Shown here piece after piece: positions 20,153 through 28,463 of a stretch of 64,000 bases of DNA. Source of the DNA: Croceicoccus sp. Ery15 (GTDB lineage Bacteria; Pseudomonadota; Alphaproteobacteria; Sphingomonadales; Sphingomonadaceae); NCBI RefSeq assembly GCF_020985305.1, contig NZ_CP087588.1, positions 3,037,501 to 3,101,500 on the forward strand. Direction: 5' to 3'. The position numbers were made by a program, and so were the translations under genes. A model generated the notes under the pieces. That model saw only the letters and a program-made list of their open reading frames with translations. It was not told the DNA's origin and searched no databases. The stretch's first letter is position 1, and each line of letters starts with the position of its first letter.

Positions 20153-20537
20153 GGTGTAAATCCCTCATCCCTCCTCGCCAGCATCGCGAAAAGGGAAAAA
20201 GTGGACGACTTTTACGCCGCCCGCAGCAGCACTTCGCCGCCGCTACCGTGGTCTAATTTTGCACCGCCGTTCTCAAACCCAAGGCCAATCGGCGGTCGAA
20301 ACCCTATTTTAGCACATGGCTGTACCGTGAGCGCAACCTGATCGAACGCTTCTTCTCAAAGCTGAAGCACTTCCGCAGGGTCGCAACACGCTATGACAAG
20401 CTGGCCGAAAACTTCCTGGCCATGGTCCAACTGGCTTCAATGCGCCTGTGGCTTCGCGTTTATGAGTCTACGGCCTAGCTGTCCTACATCGAACAAATAG
20501 TGAACATGAGGTGCCTCGAACGAATCGGAGGCTTTCT

Positions 20538-20630
20538 ATGCTTATTCTCGATCCCGCGATGGTGGTCGCTTTAGCCCTCGCTCTGTCGGCAGCATCTGGT
20601 CTTGTATGGGCCGTCAGACGGAAGCCTTAG
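20538..20630 (+). CDS. Tiny membrane protein (30 aa)
   Basis: A 30-residue peptide, MLILDPAMVVALALALSAAS..., is one membrane helix with a basic RRKP tail. CGGAGG lies eight bases before the ATG, a strong ribosome site. Its stop meets the stop of the minus-strand gene at 20631 end to end. Such peptides are usually missed by annotation; function unknown. Confidence 0.5.
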   Translation: MLILDPAMVVALALALSAASGLVWAVRRKP

Positions 20631-20864
20631 TTACTGGTCGTTATGGGCGACACATTCAAAAACGTCCGGCCCGGCCAGAAAAGCACAACGAACGTCCTGC
20701 TCTGTTCCGGCCACTGCGAGCCTGCGCACAAGCTCCTGCTCAGCAGCAATCAATTCATCCTCGCTCATATCAGCGAAGAAACCGAACTCCGGTCGATCAG
20801 CGATGTGCGCTAAGCAATCAATACGTTCAAGCCAGTCACAGAAATGTTGAACGCGGTAGTTCAC
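20631..20864 (-). CDS. Hypothetical protein (77 aa)
   Basis: A 77-residue acidic soluble protein. The middle MSEDELIAAEQELVRRLAVAGTEQD reads as a normal helix. It starts with GTG at 20864 and has only a weak ribosome site. It converges on the 30-aa gene with no bases between the stops. No family recognised; could be chance. Confidence 0.4.
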   Translation of the reverse strand: MNYRVQHFCDWLERIDCLAHIADRPEFGFFADMSEDELIAAEQELVRRLAVAGTEQDVRCAFLAGPDVFECVAHNDQ

Positions 20865-21344
20865 CTATTAAATCTCGCTTGGATGCATGCAGCCGTTGTC
20901 TTCTAGGGCAGACTACCAGCCGCTCCTGAAGATTTGCTTAAATGGCATTCTGGTCGAGAGAGACACTTGCCAACTGCATTCGAGGTGCCGCGCTCGGTAC
21001 GGCCGGCTCGAGAACGGGCGTTATGTGAAATGCGTTGGATGCCATTCGTTTGGGCGAACAATCTGCAGCTTAAAAGTTCCAATCTATCCAAGCTGGGCGC
21101 GTCCCCGGCAGATGAGTGCCACCTCACCCGATCAACCCTCGATCACAATGGATACGATTTTTTCTCGGCATGAACATCCGACCGAGATTGGCAAGTTGGC
21201 AGCCCTATTAACGTCAACTGCTTGTCAAGCGGTTTGAAGAAAGTTCTGCTATATTGGCTATTTCGTCTTCCGTTCAGATAGCCAATTATCCATAACCATC
21301 TGAACCAGTCCGATATTTGTCACCATTCGGAACAAGGAACGAGA
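20865..21344. other. Long non-coding stretch before the dehydrogenase operon
   Basis: No convincing gene over 480 bases. The right half becomes AT-rich and holds a perfect inverted repeat (21253-21286), and probably the promoter of the operon that starts at 21345. Confidence 0.4.
21253..21286 (+). promoter_or_regulatory. Inverted repeat upstream of the GMC operon
   Basis: ATTGGCTAT (21253-21261) and ATAGCCAAT (21278-21286) are perfect 9-base arms around a 16-base spacer, ending 58 bases before the start codon. Suitable as a dimeric regulator operator or a leader hairpin. No matching regulator gene is next to it. Confidence 0.45.
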
Positions 21345-22787
21345 ATGATCCTGTCAGACGCCAGCAAATTGAGTGGTGCCACATATGATGCTATTATCGT
21401 TGGATCAGGTTTTGGCTCTTCATTCTTCCTTAGCGAGATAATAAAAAATAGAAGGTTCAAAAATATCTTGGTTCTAGAGTGGGGTCAGCATAACACCTAC
21501 GACTGGCAGTGGGATAATCAGAAAAATACGCCGACTTCACCGTCAGAGACCTACAGTACAAATTCCAAGAAGTCTTGGAATTATACAATCGGTTTGGGTG
21601 GCGGAACAAATTGTTGGTTTGCACAGACGCCCAGATTGCATCCCAGTGATTTCGTTCTCCAATCGAAATATGGAATCGGTTCCGACTGGCCGATCAGTTA
21701 CGATGAGCTAGAGCCCTTCTACGTCTCGGCGGAGGACATTATGTCGGTGTCAGGGGACAACGACATGCACCTATGTCTGCCCCGTTCTGCCCCCTTTCCT
21801 CAGCCCCCTCACAATCTTTCCAAGCCTGACCGGATTATGAAAGATGCGAGCCCCGACTTGCATTTTGCCATGCCAACCGCGCGTGCCCGTCTGCCAACTG
21901 AACAACGCAGTTCTTGTTGCGCTTCAATGCGTTGCTGGTTGTGTCCGGTGAATGCGAAATTTACTGCAAATAATGGCCTAATGCACCTGTTTGCAAATGA
22001 TCGTGTCGAGGTCGTAACCGAGGCAGAAGTCCGCAGCTTCGAACACACAAGCAATACTATTTCAGCCGTAAATTTTCGCGCGGGTAATCGCGACTACCGG
22101 GTAGCAGGCGACCTTTTCGTATTAGGGGCCAATGCCATTCAAAGCCCAGCGATCCTCCTGCGGTCCGATCTTGGCGGAGGAAAAGTTGGATTGGGACTGC
22201 ACGAATCCTATGGTGCGGAATTTGAAGCCATGCTGGACGGGGTGGATAATTTTGATGGCAGCACAATCACAACCGGATTGAATTACAGTCTCTACGACGG
22301 CGAGCATCGTCGAACCCATGGTGCAGCGCTAATCTACTTCGAAAATCGCTGGAAGCACGGGCTGCGCGCCGAAGTCGGTCGTCTTCGTCAAATCTTGCCG
22401 CTGACGATCGTGACCGAAGATTTGCTCGAGGACCACAATCGTGTGATCCTCAATGCTAAGGATCAGGCCTATGTGGAGTATCATGGTCCATCTGATTACG
22501 CCTTGCAGGGCATGGAATTGGCGCGTTCACGATTAGAGGATGTCTTGAGGGCATTGCCGATCGAAAAAATCGAAGATCGCGGGATCAGAGGAACAGAATC
22601 CCATTTGCAAGGCACACTAAGGATGGGCAACGATCCTGATGCGTCGGTTGTTGACGCCAATATGATACATCATAGGTTGCGTAATTTGATGGTTGTAGGA
22701 ACTGCTGTGTTTCCTACTTCCTCTTGCTCCAATCCGAGCCTCACGGCAGCGGCACTTTCACTTCGGGCGGCGAGAAAGCTGGCATGA
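21345..22787 (+). CDS. GMC-family FAD dehydrogenase, catalytic subunit
   Basis: A 480-residue oxidoreductase likely to oxidise a sugar or alcohol. It has a Rossmann FAD motif VGSGFGSS (about 19-26), GLGGGTNCWFAQT (about 83-95), and a C-terminal HLQGTLRMG plus a FPTSSCSNPSLTAAAL ending typical of the family. Cysteines 191, 192, 197 and 200 (CC-x4-C-x2-C) match the 3Fe-4S cluster pattern of the three-subunit FAD glucose dehydrogenases. There is no export signal; the partner subunit (overlapping gene at 22784) has a Tat signal and would carry it across. Ribosome site AAGGAACGAGA. Low-GC codon use sets it apart from the core genes. Confidence 0.82.
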   Translation: MILSDASKLSGATYDAIIVGSGFGSSFFLSEIIKNRRFKNILVLEWGQHNTYDWQWDNQKNTPTSPSETYSTNSKKSWNYTIGLGGGTNCWFAQTPRLHPSDFVLQSKYGIGSDWPISYDELEPFYVSAEDIMSVSGDNDMHLCLPRSAPFPQPPHNLSKPDRIMKDASPDLHFAMPTARARLPTEQRSSCCASMRCWLCPVNAKFTANNGLMHLFANDRVEVVTEAEVRSFEHTSNTISAVNFRAGNRDYRVAGDLFVLGANAIQSPAILLRSDLGGGKVGLGLHESYGAEFEAMLDGVDNFDGSTITTGLNYSLYDGEHRRTHGAALIYFENRWKHGLRAEVGRLRQILPLTIVTEDLLEDHNRVILNAKDQAYVEYHGPSDYALQGMELARSRLEDVLRALPIEKIEDRGIRGTESHLQGTLRMGNDPDASVVDANMIHHRLRNLMVVGTAVFPTSSCSNPSLTAAALSLRAARKLA

Positions 22788-23254
22788 CCCACTTTACGCG
22801 ACGCGCCATTCTAGGCTCTACTGCCGCAGCCGCGATAACAGTCAGCGCTATAGGCGGCTGGACCTTAGCGAAAACATCACCAATTGGCCTTTTGCGGCAA
22901 ACGCTTGAACGGTATTTGGGACCTGTTCCAATCTCGAATGACGAACTTGATAGATTCCTATCAGCGGTGACGGGGGACAAGCCTTGGCTATTCCCAACGA
23001 GAAAGTTGGCCGCAACGTACGAAGTAGCTCTCGACCACGGGATAACGGATATAATTACTCCATATCTTCCCGATGACGATCAAGCACAGATATTATTGTT
23101 TGAGCGTAGAATTTTGGGTGCTTTTGTTTCTATGACAAATTATGGTTTGCGATCCGGCCAAGATGACGAAGTAATATACATCGATAATCAGGCTTGCATC
23201 AATCCGTATGCCAATCTCGAAATTCTGAACAACTATCCTACATGGGCGCCATAG
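22784..23254 (+). CDS. Tat-exported small subunit of the GMC dehydrogenase
   Basis: A 156-residue protein with a twin-arginine signal (TRRAILGSTAAAAITV), then a helical domain (LLRQTLERYLGPVPISNDELDRFLSAVTG) resembling the small/hitchhiker subunit of gluconate, fructose or glucose dehydrogenase complexes (gluconate 2-dehydrogenase subunit 3 type). The ATG at 22784 overlaps the stop of the catalytic gene (ATGA). By analogy it exports and matures the catalytic subunit. No cytochrome c subunit gene follows, so electron transfer to the chain is unexplained here. Confidence 0.72.
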   Translation: MTHFTRRAILGSTAAAAITVSAIGGWTLAKTSPIGLLRQTLERYLGPVPISNDELDRFLSAVTGDKPWLFPTRKLAATYEVALDHGITDIITPYLPDDDQAQILLFERRILGAFVSMTNYGLRSGQDDEVIYIDNQACINPYANLEILNNYPTWAP

Positions 23255-23480
23255 GGGCGCCGTATTCCTTGGATTGCGATATCACTGTCACAGTACCCCC
23301 GAAGCGGCATAGGCCGGGTCGAAAATTCAACTCTCATCCTGTGAAGGCGCTTTCGGTAGGATGACACCGACAAGAAGAATTTGCAGACTTTGGGTAATCG
23401 GTGGGTAATTTCTTTCCCGCTGCGAAAATGGATGACAACACCCTTGAAAACCCTAGCTTATCTTTAAGCCCTGATTTGAT
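23255..23480. other. Region left of the att site with repeated GGGTAAT
   Basis: No gene seen. Two GGGTAAT copies nine bases apart (about 23393-23408) lie 70-90 bases before the tRNA fragment, in the position where tyrosine integrases have arm-type binding sites. Confidence 0.35.
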
Positions 23481-23525
23481 TTCGTAATGCGGGGGCCACA
23501 GGTTCGAGTCCTGTAAGCGGCACCA
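23481..23525 (+). other. att site: 3' 45 nt of tRNA-Thr(CGU)
   Basis: The sequence runs from the anticodon loop TTCGTAA through TGCG, a variable stretch GGGGGCC and a perfect T-arm (ACAGG-TTCGAGT-CCTGT) to AAGCGGC-A-CCA. This is the 3' part of a tRNA-Thr with anticodon CGT. The 5' half of a tRNA is absent on its left, so this is not a working gene but an attachment-site copy, with the crossover in or near the anticodon loop. The integrase gene starts 63 bases further on. Confidence 0.85.
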
Positions 23526-23692
23526 GTTTTCCTAAAATCGTTGAAAAACAGCCTCTTGAGCAGGCTCCGTGCGACGATTGTAGCACAATGGTGTCGCACA
23601 CAAGCCGCCCTGATCGTGCCTTAAAGCATTCAAAACAATCAAGAATCGCCTCTTCAAACTGTAGCACAGGTGTGTCGCACAGAAGGCATGTC
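23503..23692 (+). repeat. 190-bp inverted repeat, left arm
   Basis: Complementary to 25056-25245. The arm starts in the T-loop of the tRNA-Thr fragment and runs through the first 105 bases (35 codons) of the integrase gene. I saw no mismatch by eye. Confidence 0.92.
23577..23682 (+). repeat. Paired 23-base motifs inside the inverted repeat
   Basis: GTAGCACAATGGTGTCGCACA (about 23579) recurs as GTAGCACAGGTGTGTCGCACA (about 23661), 82 bases apart, around and just after the integrase start codon. The other repeat arm carries both again. They could be sites for the integrase or for an accessory/regulatory protein. Confidence 0.6.
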
Positions 23693-25042
23693 GGGCTATG
23701 GCGTCGTGGTGCCATCTATCAGTATCGCGTCCGCGTTCCTGCCGATCTGCGTTCGAGAATCGGCTCGACGCACATAAATCGTTCGTTGCGGACGGCTTCG
23801 TTCACCGAGGCGATACGCTGTGTGCGGATGCTCGCTTACGAAATCGAAAAGCGATTTGACGCTGTTCGAGATCAGCATGTCTTTGATCCGTCCGAGATAC
23901 CGCAGAGGCAATCGCGGGCAGGGTCGATCAAGCGAGAAGAGCAGCGTCTCGTTCCCCCACAAACCTTTTCGGATATCGCCAACCAGTATCTCGATGACCC
24001 GACTTCCAGTCGCACAGCGAAAAGCAAGGCGATCTATCGGACGACCTACGCCGCCTTCGCGAGCATCTTCGAGACCGACATTCCCGCAGCTTCGATAACG
24101 CGAGAGATGTGTCGCGAAGCACTTGGAGTGCTGCAAACCCTGCCGTCCAACGCTTCCAAAAGGTGGCCCGATCTCACCTTGCGGGAATTGGCCGCAAAGG
24201 CTCGCGCGGAAGGTATTCCAGCCATGAGTCCAGCCAATGTGAACGAGTATATGAATAAGCTCTCAACGCTGTTCAATTGGGCGGTCAAAGAAGAGAAGAT
24301 CACCCGCAATCCAGCCAAGGGTCTGCGCATTGCAGACCTCGTTGCTCGTCGCGATAAACGGAAGCCATTCTCGACCGTTCAGCTTCGACGCATCTTCAAC
24401 GCGCCGATATATCGCGGTTGTCGAGATGATGGCGCTGGTTTCGCATGCGCGGGCGACGCAAAACCTCGACGTGCACGATTTTGGATTCCGCTAATCGCTC
24501 TATGGTCGGGGATGCGGCAAAACGAGATTTGCCAACTCCACACTGCCGATGTTCGAAAGGTCGAAGGCATCCTTTGCTTTGTCGTTGGACGAGGGGAAGC
24601 AGGCGACAAGCACCTCAAAACCGTCGCCAGTGAGAGATTGGTCCCGCTGCATCCTGAACTCATTCGGATGGGATTGCCCCAGTATGTAGATGAGCGGCGT
24701 CGTGCTGGCGACACGAGGCTGTTCCCTGAATTGAGTCTCGATGGATACGGGCATTATTCCAGCAGATTTTCGAAATGGTTCGCCCGCTTCCTTCTCTCTT
24801 GCAATGCTGCGGATGAACGAACCTGCTTTCACAGTTTCCGCCACTCATTCAGGGACGCTCTGCGCGAAGCCAAGGTCGAACGGGAGATCGTGTTGGCCAT
24901 GGGTGGTTGGACTTCCCCACTCGGTTCGGGAGGGGCATCAGTCGCTGACACCTATGGGAAGGGTTTCAGCACGCAATTGCTTTTCGATGCGATAGCGAAC
25001 GTGGAATACCCAGCGCTGGATTTGACCCATCTTCGCCTTTGA
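23588..25042 (+). CDS. Tyrosine-type integrase of the tRNA-Thr element
   Basis: A 484-residue site-specific recombinase for the tRNA-Thr att site 63 bases upstream. After a low-complexity start it reads GLWRRGAIYQYRVRVPADLR (about 36-55), a start block common to sphingomonad island integrases. Core-binding part about 115-240. Catalytic residues: Arg in LWSGMRQNEI (about 309), HSFRHSFRD (His-x-x-Arg, about 420), and Tyr in ADTYGKGF (about 459). The ATG at 23588 lies inside the inverted repeat; a later start before GLWRRG is possible. Stop at 25040-25042 lies in a hairpin. Intact, so perhaps active. Confidence 0.88.
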   Translation: MVSHTSRPDRALKHSKQSRIASSNCSTGVSHRRHVGLWRRGAIYQYRVRVPADLRSRIGSTHINRSLRTASFTEAIRCVRMLAYEIEKRFDAVRDQHVFDPSEIPQRQSRAGSIKREEQRLVPPQTFSDIANQYLDDPTSSRTAKSKAIYRTTYAAFASIFETDIPAASITREMCREALGVLQTLPSNASKRWPDLTLRELAAKARAEGIPAMSPANVNEYMNKLSTLFNWAVKEEKITRNPAKGLRIADLVARRDKRKPFSTVQLRRIFNAPIYRGCRDDGAGFACAGDAKPRRARFWIPLIALWSGMRQNEICQLHTADVRKVEGILCFVVGRGEAGDKHLKTVASERLVPLHPELIRMGLPQYVDERRRAGDTRLFPELSLDGYGHYSSRFSKWFARFLLSCNAADERTCFHSFRHSFRDALREAKVEREIVLAMGGWTSPLGSGGASVADTYGKGFSTQLLFDAIANVEYPALDLTHLRL

Positions 25043-25054
25043 TCAGGCGAAGAT
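25029..25054 (+). terminator. Hairpin across the integrase stop codon
   Basis: ATCTTCGCC (25029-25037) and GGCGAAGAT (25046-25054) form a perfect 9-bp stem with an 8-base loop containing the TGA. No T run. It ends one base before the right arm of the 190-bp inverted repeat, so it could have taken part in creating that repeat. Confidence 0.55.
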
Positions 25055-25055
25055 A

Positions 25056-25245
25056 GACATGCCTTCTGTGCGACACACCTGTGCTACAGTTTGAAGAGGC
25101 GATTCTTGATTGTTTTGAATGCTTTAAGGCACGATCAGGGCGGCTTGTGTGCGACACCATTGTGCTACAATCGTCGCACGGAGCCTGCTCAAGAGGCTGT
25201 TTTTCAACGATTTTAGGAAAACTGGTGCCGCTTACAGGACTCGAA
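25056..25245 (-). repeat. 190-bp inverted repeat, right arm
   Basis: Complement of 23503-23692: on the minus strand it again holds the tRNA-Thr T-arm/acceptor end and the first 35 codons of the integrase, here leading nowhere. It is followed on the right by 72 bases and then the 767-bp repeat. Confidence 0.92.
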
Positions 25246-25330
25246 ACGGGATCGATGTCATGAGGATCAGTCATGGCGGGATTTATCCTGACAATTCAGT
25301 GGTGGTGAGTTTGAGTCCGCTTACAGGACC
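25246..25330 (-). other. Short segment ending in GTAAGCG, possible IS66-type end
   Basis: On the minus strand this reads GTCCTGTAAGCGGACTC, about 40 bases, then an ATG with the frame MTDPHDIDPVSS before the repeat arm begins. A GTAAGCG terminus with an ATG about 60 bases inside is how IS66-family elements start, so it may be a truncated IS66 left end. Alternatively the GTCCTGTAAGCGG is a second copy of the tRNA-Thr att core. Confidence 0.4.
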
Positions 25331-25393
25331 GTGATTGAGGACCGTTGCCATGCCGTGGGCGACGATGCGCAAGCGTTGTCGCCAGCGGCTTGA

Positions 25394-25597
25394 CTACACG
25401 CTGCGTTGATCGTCGATCCATCGATGTTCGCAGTTTTGGCAGGAACGGTTTGGCGCATTGATTTCCTGCATGCAGCCTCCGAGGATGACTTCACCGCGTT
25501 TGGCTCGTTTGATGAGGCCCTGACTGGGATAGCCGTAGATAATCGGCACGCCCGCTTTCGTTTCGCATTCAGGGCAGTCGAAGCGCTTGCGGTTCAT
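25394..25597 (-). CDS. Small zinc-ribbon protein (67 aa), copy 1
   Basis: A 67-residue basic protein with two Cys-x2-Cys knuckles (CPEC near residue 9 and CQNC near 53), predicting one zinc ribbon. The ATG is 11 bases after the preceding small gene. Identical to the copy at 34403-34606. Zinc ribbons of this size bind nucleic acid or act as adaptors; the position behind a resolvase suggests a role in the same cassette. No named family. Confidence 0.65.
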   Translation of the reverse strand: MNRKRFDCPECETKAGVPIIYGYPSQGLIKRAKRGEVILGGCMQEINAPNRSCQNCEHRWIDDQRSV

Positions 25598-25607
25598 GCG
25601 GACCAGA

Positions 25608-25874
25608 CTAGTGAAGCGTGGGATTATCGATCTCATCGTCGAGGAAGGTTTCCATGCCGTCTTCCTCAACGGCTTGCTCGAAGGCTGCGAACGCTTCCTC
25701 ATCGGTATCGAAGGGATCGTCCCAGACCGATGAGGTGCCATGGATGTTCACCACTTCCAGCGCCCACTGCGTTTCGTGTTCGAGGCGATAGATGTGGACC
25801 TCGACGCTGATGTCATCGCGCGTGATGGCGCAGGACAGGGGCGAGGTGATGATGTTGGGCTCACGATCTGGCAT
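25608..25874 (-). CDS. Acidic hypothetical protein (88 aa), copy 1
   Basis: An 88-residue acidic protein: beta-rich first half (ISVEVHIYRLEHETQWALEVVN) and a very acidic helical end (DTDEEAFAAFEQAVEEDGMETFLDDE). GAGGAG precedes the ATG. Identical to the copy at 34126-34392. DNA-mimic-like charge is suggestive but not proof; function unknown. Confidence 0.65.
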   Translation of the reverse strand: MPDREPNIITSPLSCAITRDDISVEVHIYRLEHETQWALEVVNIHGTSSVWDDPFDTDEEAFAAFEQAVEEDGMETFLDDEIDNPTLH

Positions 25875-25923
25875 GACAGGCTCCTCAACGAGAAGGCAGA
25901 TATAGCCGCAGTTTATCGGACGG

Positions 25924-26084
25924 TCATGCAGCAATGGCTTCCTCGGCCATGCGAGTCTTGATGCGATGGACAGTGCCGACGCCGACCTTGAGCTTGCGGG
26001 CGGTCTCATTGATGGAAGTGCCAGATTTGAGTTGCCGCTCGATCTTGGCGACCTTCTGCGGATCGAGTGCGGGACGGCCTCCTT
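25924..26084 (-). pseudogene. Resolvase C-terminal fragment
   Basis: The last 53 codons of the serine recombinase found whole at 33477-34076, covering the GGRPALDPQKVAKIE linker and the helix-turn-helix. The IS21 copy B cuts it at 26084/26085. The missing N-terminal part is not on the far side of the IS, so DNA was lost or inverted. Confidence 0.85.
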
Positions 26085-26208
26085 TTGAGAACGGCGGTGC
26101 AAAATTAGACCACGGTAGCGGCGGCGAAGTGCTGCTGCGGGCGGCGTAAAAGTCGTCCACTTTTTCCCTTTTCGCGATGCTGGCGAGGAGGGATGAGGGA
26201 TTTACACC

Positions 26209-27699
26209 GTGGAACTTTACCTGAAGGTTCGTCTTGCCTGCGCGGGCGGCATGAGCGCCCGGGCGGCAGCGAAGCATTTCAACATATCGCGCGACACGGT
26301 CCGCAAGATGCTGTCGTATTCCGAGCCGCCCGGTTACCGTCGCAGCGCCCCGGTGCGGCGACCGAAGCTGGAAGCGTTCATACCGATCATCGACGGCTGG
26401 CTGGATGGGGACCGGTCGGTCCCGCGCAAGCAGCGCCATACGGCGAAGCGTGTGTTCGATCGCCTTCGCGAAGAGCATGGCTTCACCGGAGGCTACACGA
26501 TCATCAAGGATTACATCCGGGATCGGGATCAGCGCAGCCGGGAGATGTTCGTGCCGCTGGCACACGCACCCGGCCATGGGCAGGCAGATTTTGGAGAAGC
26601 TCTGGTCGAGATCGGCGGGGTGGAGCAGAAGGCGCACTTCTTCGTGCTCGATCTGCCGCACAGCGACGCCTGCTACGTACGCGCCTATCCGGCTGCCGTT
26701 GCCGAGGCCTGGATGGACGGCCATGTCCACGCCTTTGCGTTCTTCGGCGCGGTGCCGCTGTCGATCGTCTACGACAACGACCGCTGCCTGGTCTCGAAGA
26801 TCCTGCCTGACGGGACGCGGCTGCGCGCGAGGCTGTTCAGCGCCTTCCTGTCGCACTACCTGATCCGTGATCGTTACGGCCGCCCCGGCAAGGGTAACGA
26901 TAAGGGCGGCGTTGAAGGCCTTGTCGGCTATTGCCGGCGCAACTTCATGGTGCCGATCCCCCGGTTCCCGACATGGGAGGCGTTCAACCTGTGGCTCGAG
27001 GAGCAATGCCGCAAACGGCAGAACGACCGGCTGCGGGGCGAGAGTGAGACGATTGGCGAGAGGCTGCGGCGCGATCTGGCGGCGATGCAGGAACTGCCGG
27101 CTTCCCCCTTCGAGGCCTGTGACCAGACCAGCGGCCAGGTCTCATCGCAGGCGCTGGTGCGTTACCGGACCAACGATTACTCGGTGCCGGTGCGCTTCGG
27201 CCACCAGGAGGTGTGGATCAGGGGCTATGTCGACGAGGTGGTGATCGGTTGCCGGGGCGAGATCATTGCCCGCCATGTGCGCAGCTACGAGCGCGAGGAT
27301 GTGATCTTCGATCCGATCCATTACCTTCCCCTGATCGAACAGAAGATCAATGCCCTCGATCAGGCCGCACCATTGCAGGGCTGGGACCTGCCCGAGGTAT
27401 TTACAACGCTGCGCCGGCTGATGGAGACGCGCATGGGCAAGCATGGCCGGCGCGAATATGTGCAGGTACTGCGCCTGCTGGAGAGCTTCGCTCTGGCCGA
27501 TCTGCATGGCGCGGTGAAGCAGGCCCTTGATATGGGCGCGATCGGCTTCGATGCGGTGAAGCATCTCCTGTTATGCCGGGTGGAGCGCCGCCCGCCCCGA
27601 CTGGACATGGCGATCTATCCCTACCTGCCCAGGGCCAGAGTGGAGACAACATCGGCGCGCTCGTACATGCGGCTGTTGACCGGCGGAGCAGCGGCATGA
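26209..27699 (+). CDS. istA: IS21 transposase IstA (type 2, copy B)
   Basis: 496 residues, identical to the copy at 18662-20152, with the same GTG start, helix-turn-helix and DDE core. Overlaps istB by ATGA. Confidence 0.92.
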   Translation: MELYLKVRLACAGGMSARAAAKHFNISRDTVRKMLSYSEPPGYRRSAPVRRPKLEAFIPIIDGWLDGDRSVPRKQRHTAKRVFDRLREEHGFTGGYTIIKDYIRDRDQRSREMFVPLAHAPGHGQADFGEALVEIGGVEQKAHFFVLDLPHSDACYVRAYPAAVAEAWMDGHVHAFAFFGAVPLSIVYDNDRCLVSKILPDGTRLRARLFSAFLSHYLIRDRYGRPGKGNDKGGVEGLVGYCRRNFMVPIPRFPTWEAFNLWLEEQCRKRQNDRLRGESETIGERLRRDLAAMQELPASPFEACDQTSGQVSSQALVRYRTNDYSVPVRFGHQEVWIRGYVDEVVIGCRGEIIARHVRSYEREDVIFDPIHYLPLIEQKINALDQAAPLQGWDLPEVFTTLRRLMETRMGKHGRREYVQVLRLLESFALADLHGAVKQALDMGAIGFDAVKHLLLCRVERRPPRLDMAIYPYLPRARVETTSARSYMRLLTGGAAA

Positions 27700-28463
27700 G
27701 CAGCCAAGCTCCCGAACTGCTGCTCGCCAGCCACCTCAAGACGCTCAAGCTGCCAACCTTCCTGCGCGAGCATGACAAGCTGGCCCGGCAATGCGCAGCA
27801 GAGGGCGTAGATCATGTCCGCTACCTTGCTCGGCTTGTCGAACTGGAACTGATCGACCGGGAACGCCGGATGGTCGAGCGCCGGATCAAGGCCGCGCGGT
27901 TCCCGGCCGCCAAGAGCCTCGACAGCTTCGACTTTGCCGCCATTCCGAAGCTCAACAAGATGCAGGTGCTCGAACTGGCGCGTTGTGACTGGATTACCCG
28001 TCGCGAGAACGTCATCGCCCTTGGCCCGTCGGGGACCGGCAAGACCCATGTCGCGATCGGTCTTGGCCTGGCGGCCTGCCAGAAGGGCCTGACGGTCGGG
28101 TTCATCACTGCTTCCGCGCTGGTCAGCGAGATGATGGAGGCACGCGACGAACGCCGCCTACTGCGCTTACACAAGCAGATGACCGGCTATAAGCTTCTCA
28201 TCATCGATGAGCTGGGGTTCGTGCCCCTCTCCAAAACCGGCGCGGAACTGCTGTTCGAGCTGATCTCACAGCGCTACGAACGCGGCTCGACGCTGATCAC
28301 CAGCAACCTGCCGTTCGACGAATGGACCGAGACGTTCGGTTCCGAGCGCCTGACAGGCGCGCTCCTCGACCGGCTCACCCACCACGTCAGCATCCTCGAG
28401 ATGAACGGCGAGAGCTATCGCCTGGCCCAGAGCCAGGCACGCAAAGCACGTCCCAACCCCTGA
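27696..28463 (+). CDS. istB: IS21 helper ATPase IstB (type 2, copy B)
   Basis: 255 residues, identical to the copy at 17898-18665. Walker A GPSGTGKTH and Walker B LLIIDELGF intact. Confidence 0.92.
   Translation: MSSQAPELLLASHLKTLKLPTFLREHDKLARQCAAEGVDHVRYLARLVELELIDRERRMVERRIKAARFPAAKSLDSFDFAAIPKLNKMQVLELARCDWITRRENVIALGPSGTGKTHVAIGLGLAACQKGLTVGFITASALVSEMMEARDERRLLRLHKQMTGYKLLIIDELGFVPLSKTGAELLFELISQRYERGSTLITSNLPFDEWTETFGSERLTGALLDRLTHHVSILEMNGESYRLAQSQARKARPNP

Larger units (their letters stand above)
17772..20276 (-). mobile_element. IS21-family element, type 2, copy A
   Basis: A 2,505-bp element, ends TGTCAACGGCGGCGTAAAAG and (reverse strand) TTGAGAACGGCGGTGCAAAA, with an internal copy of GCGGCGTAAAAGTCGTCCA. 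Target duplicate ACCCA at 17767-17771 and 20277-20281, so it landed here by ordinary transposition. A second copy of the same length in opposite orientation lies at 26085-28589. Confidence 0.93.
25318..26084 (-). repeat. 767-bp inverted repeat, left arm
   Basis: Complement of 33916-34682 (coordinates sum to 60000). It carries two small genes and the last 53 codons of a resolvase on the minus strand. It begins at the GTAAGCG boundary and is cut on the right by the IS21 copy B. Confidence 0.92.

Noticed and set aside
20538-20864. Toxin-antitoxin idea for the 30-aa peptide and the convergent 77-aa frame
   Set aside because: No overlap beyond touching stops, no antisense RNA promoter visible, no known toxin family.
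23503-25245. Treating the 190-bp repeats as the ends of a simple IS
   Set aside because: The arms hold a tRNA end and part of the integrase gene, there is no target duplicate and no transposase; an att-related duplication fits better.
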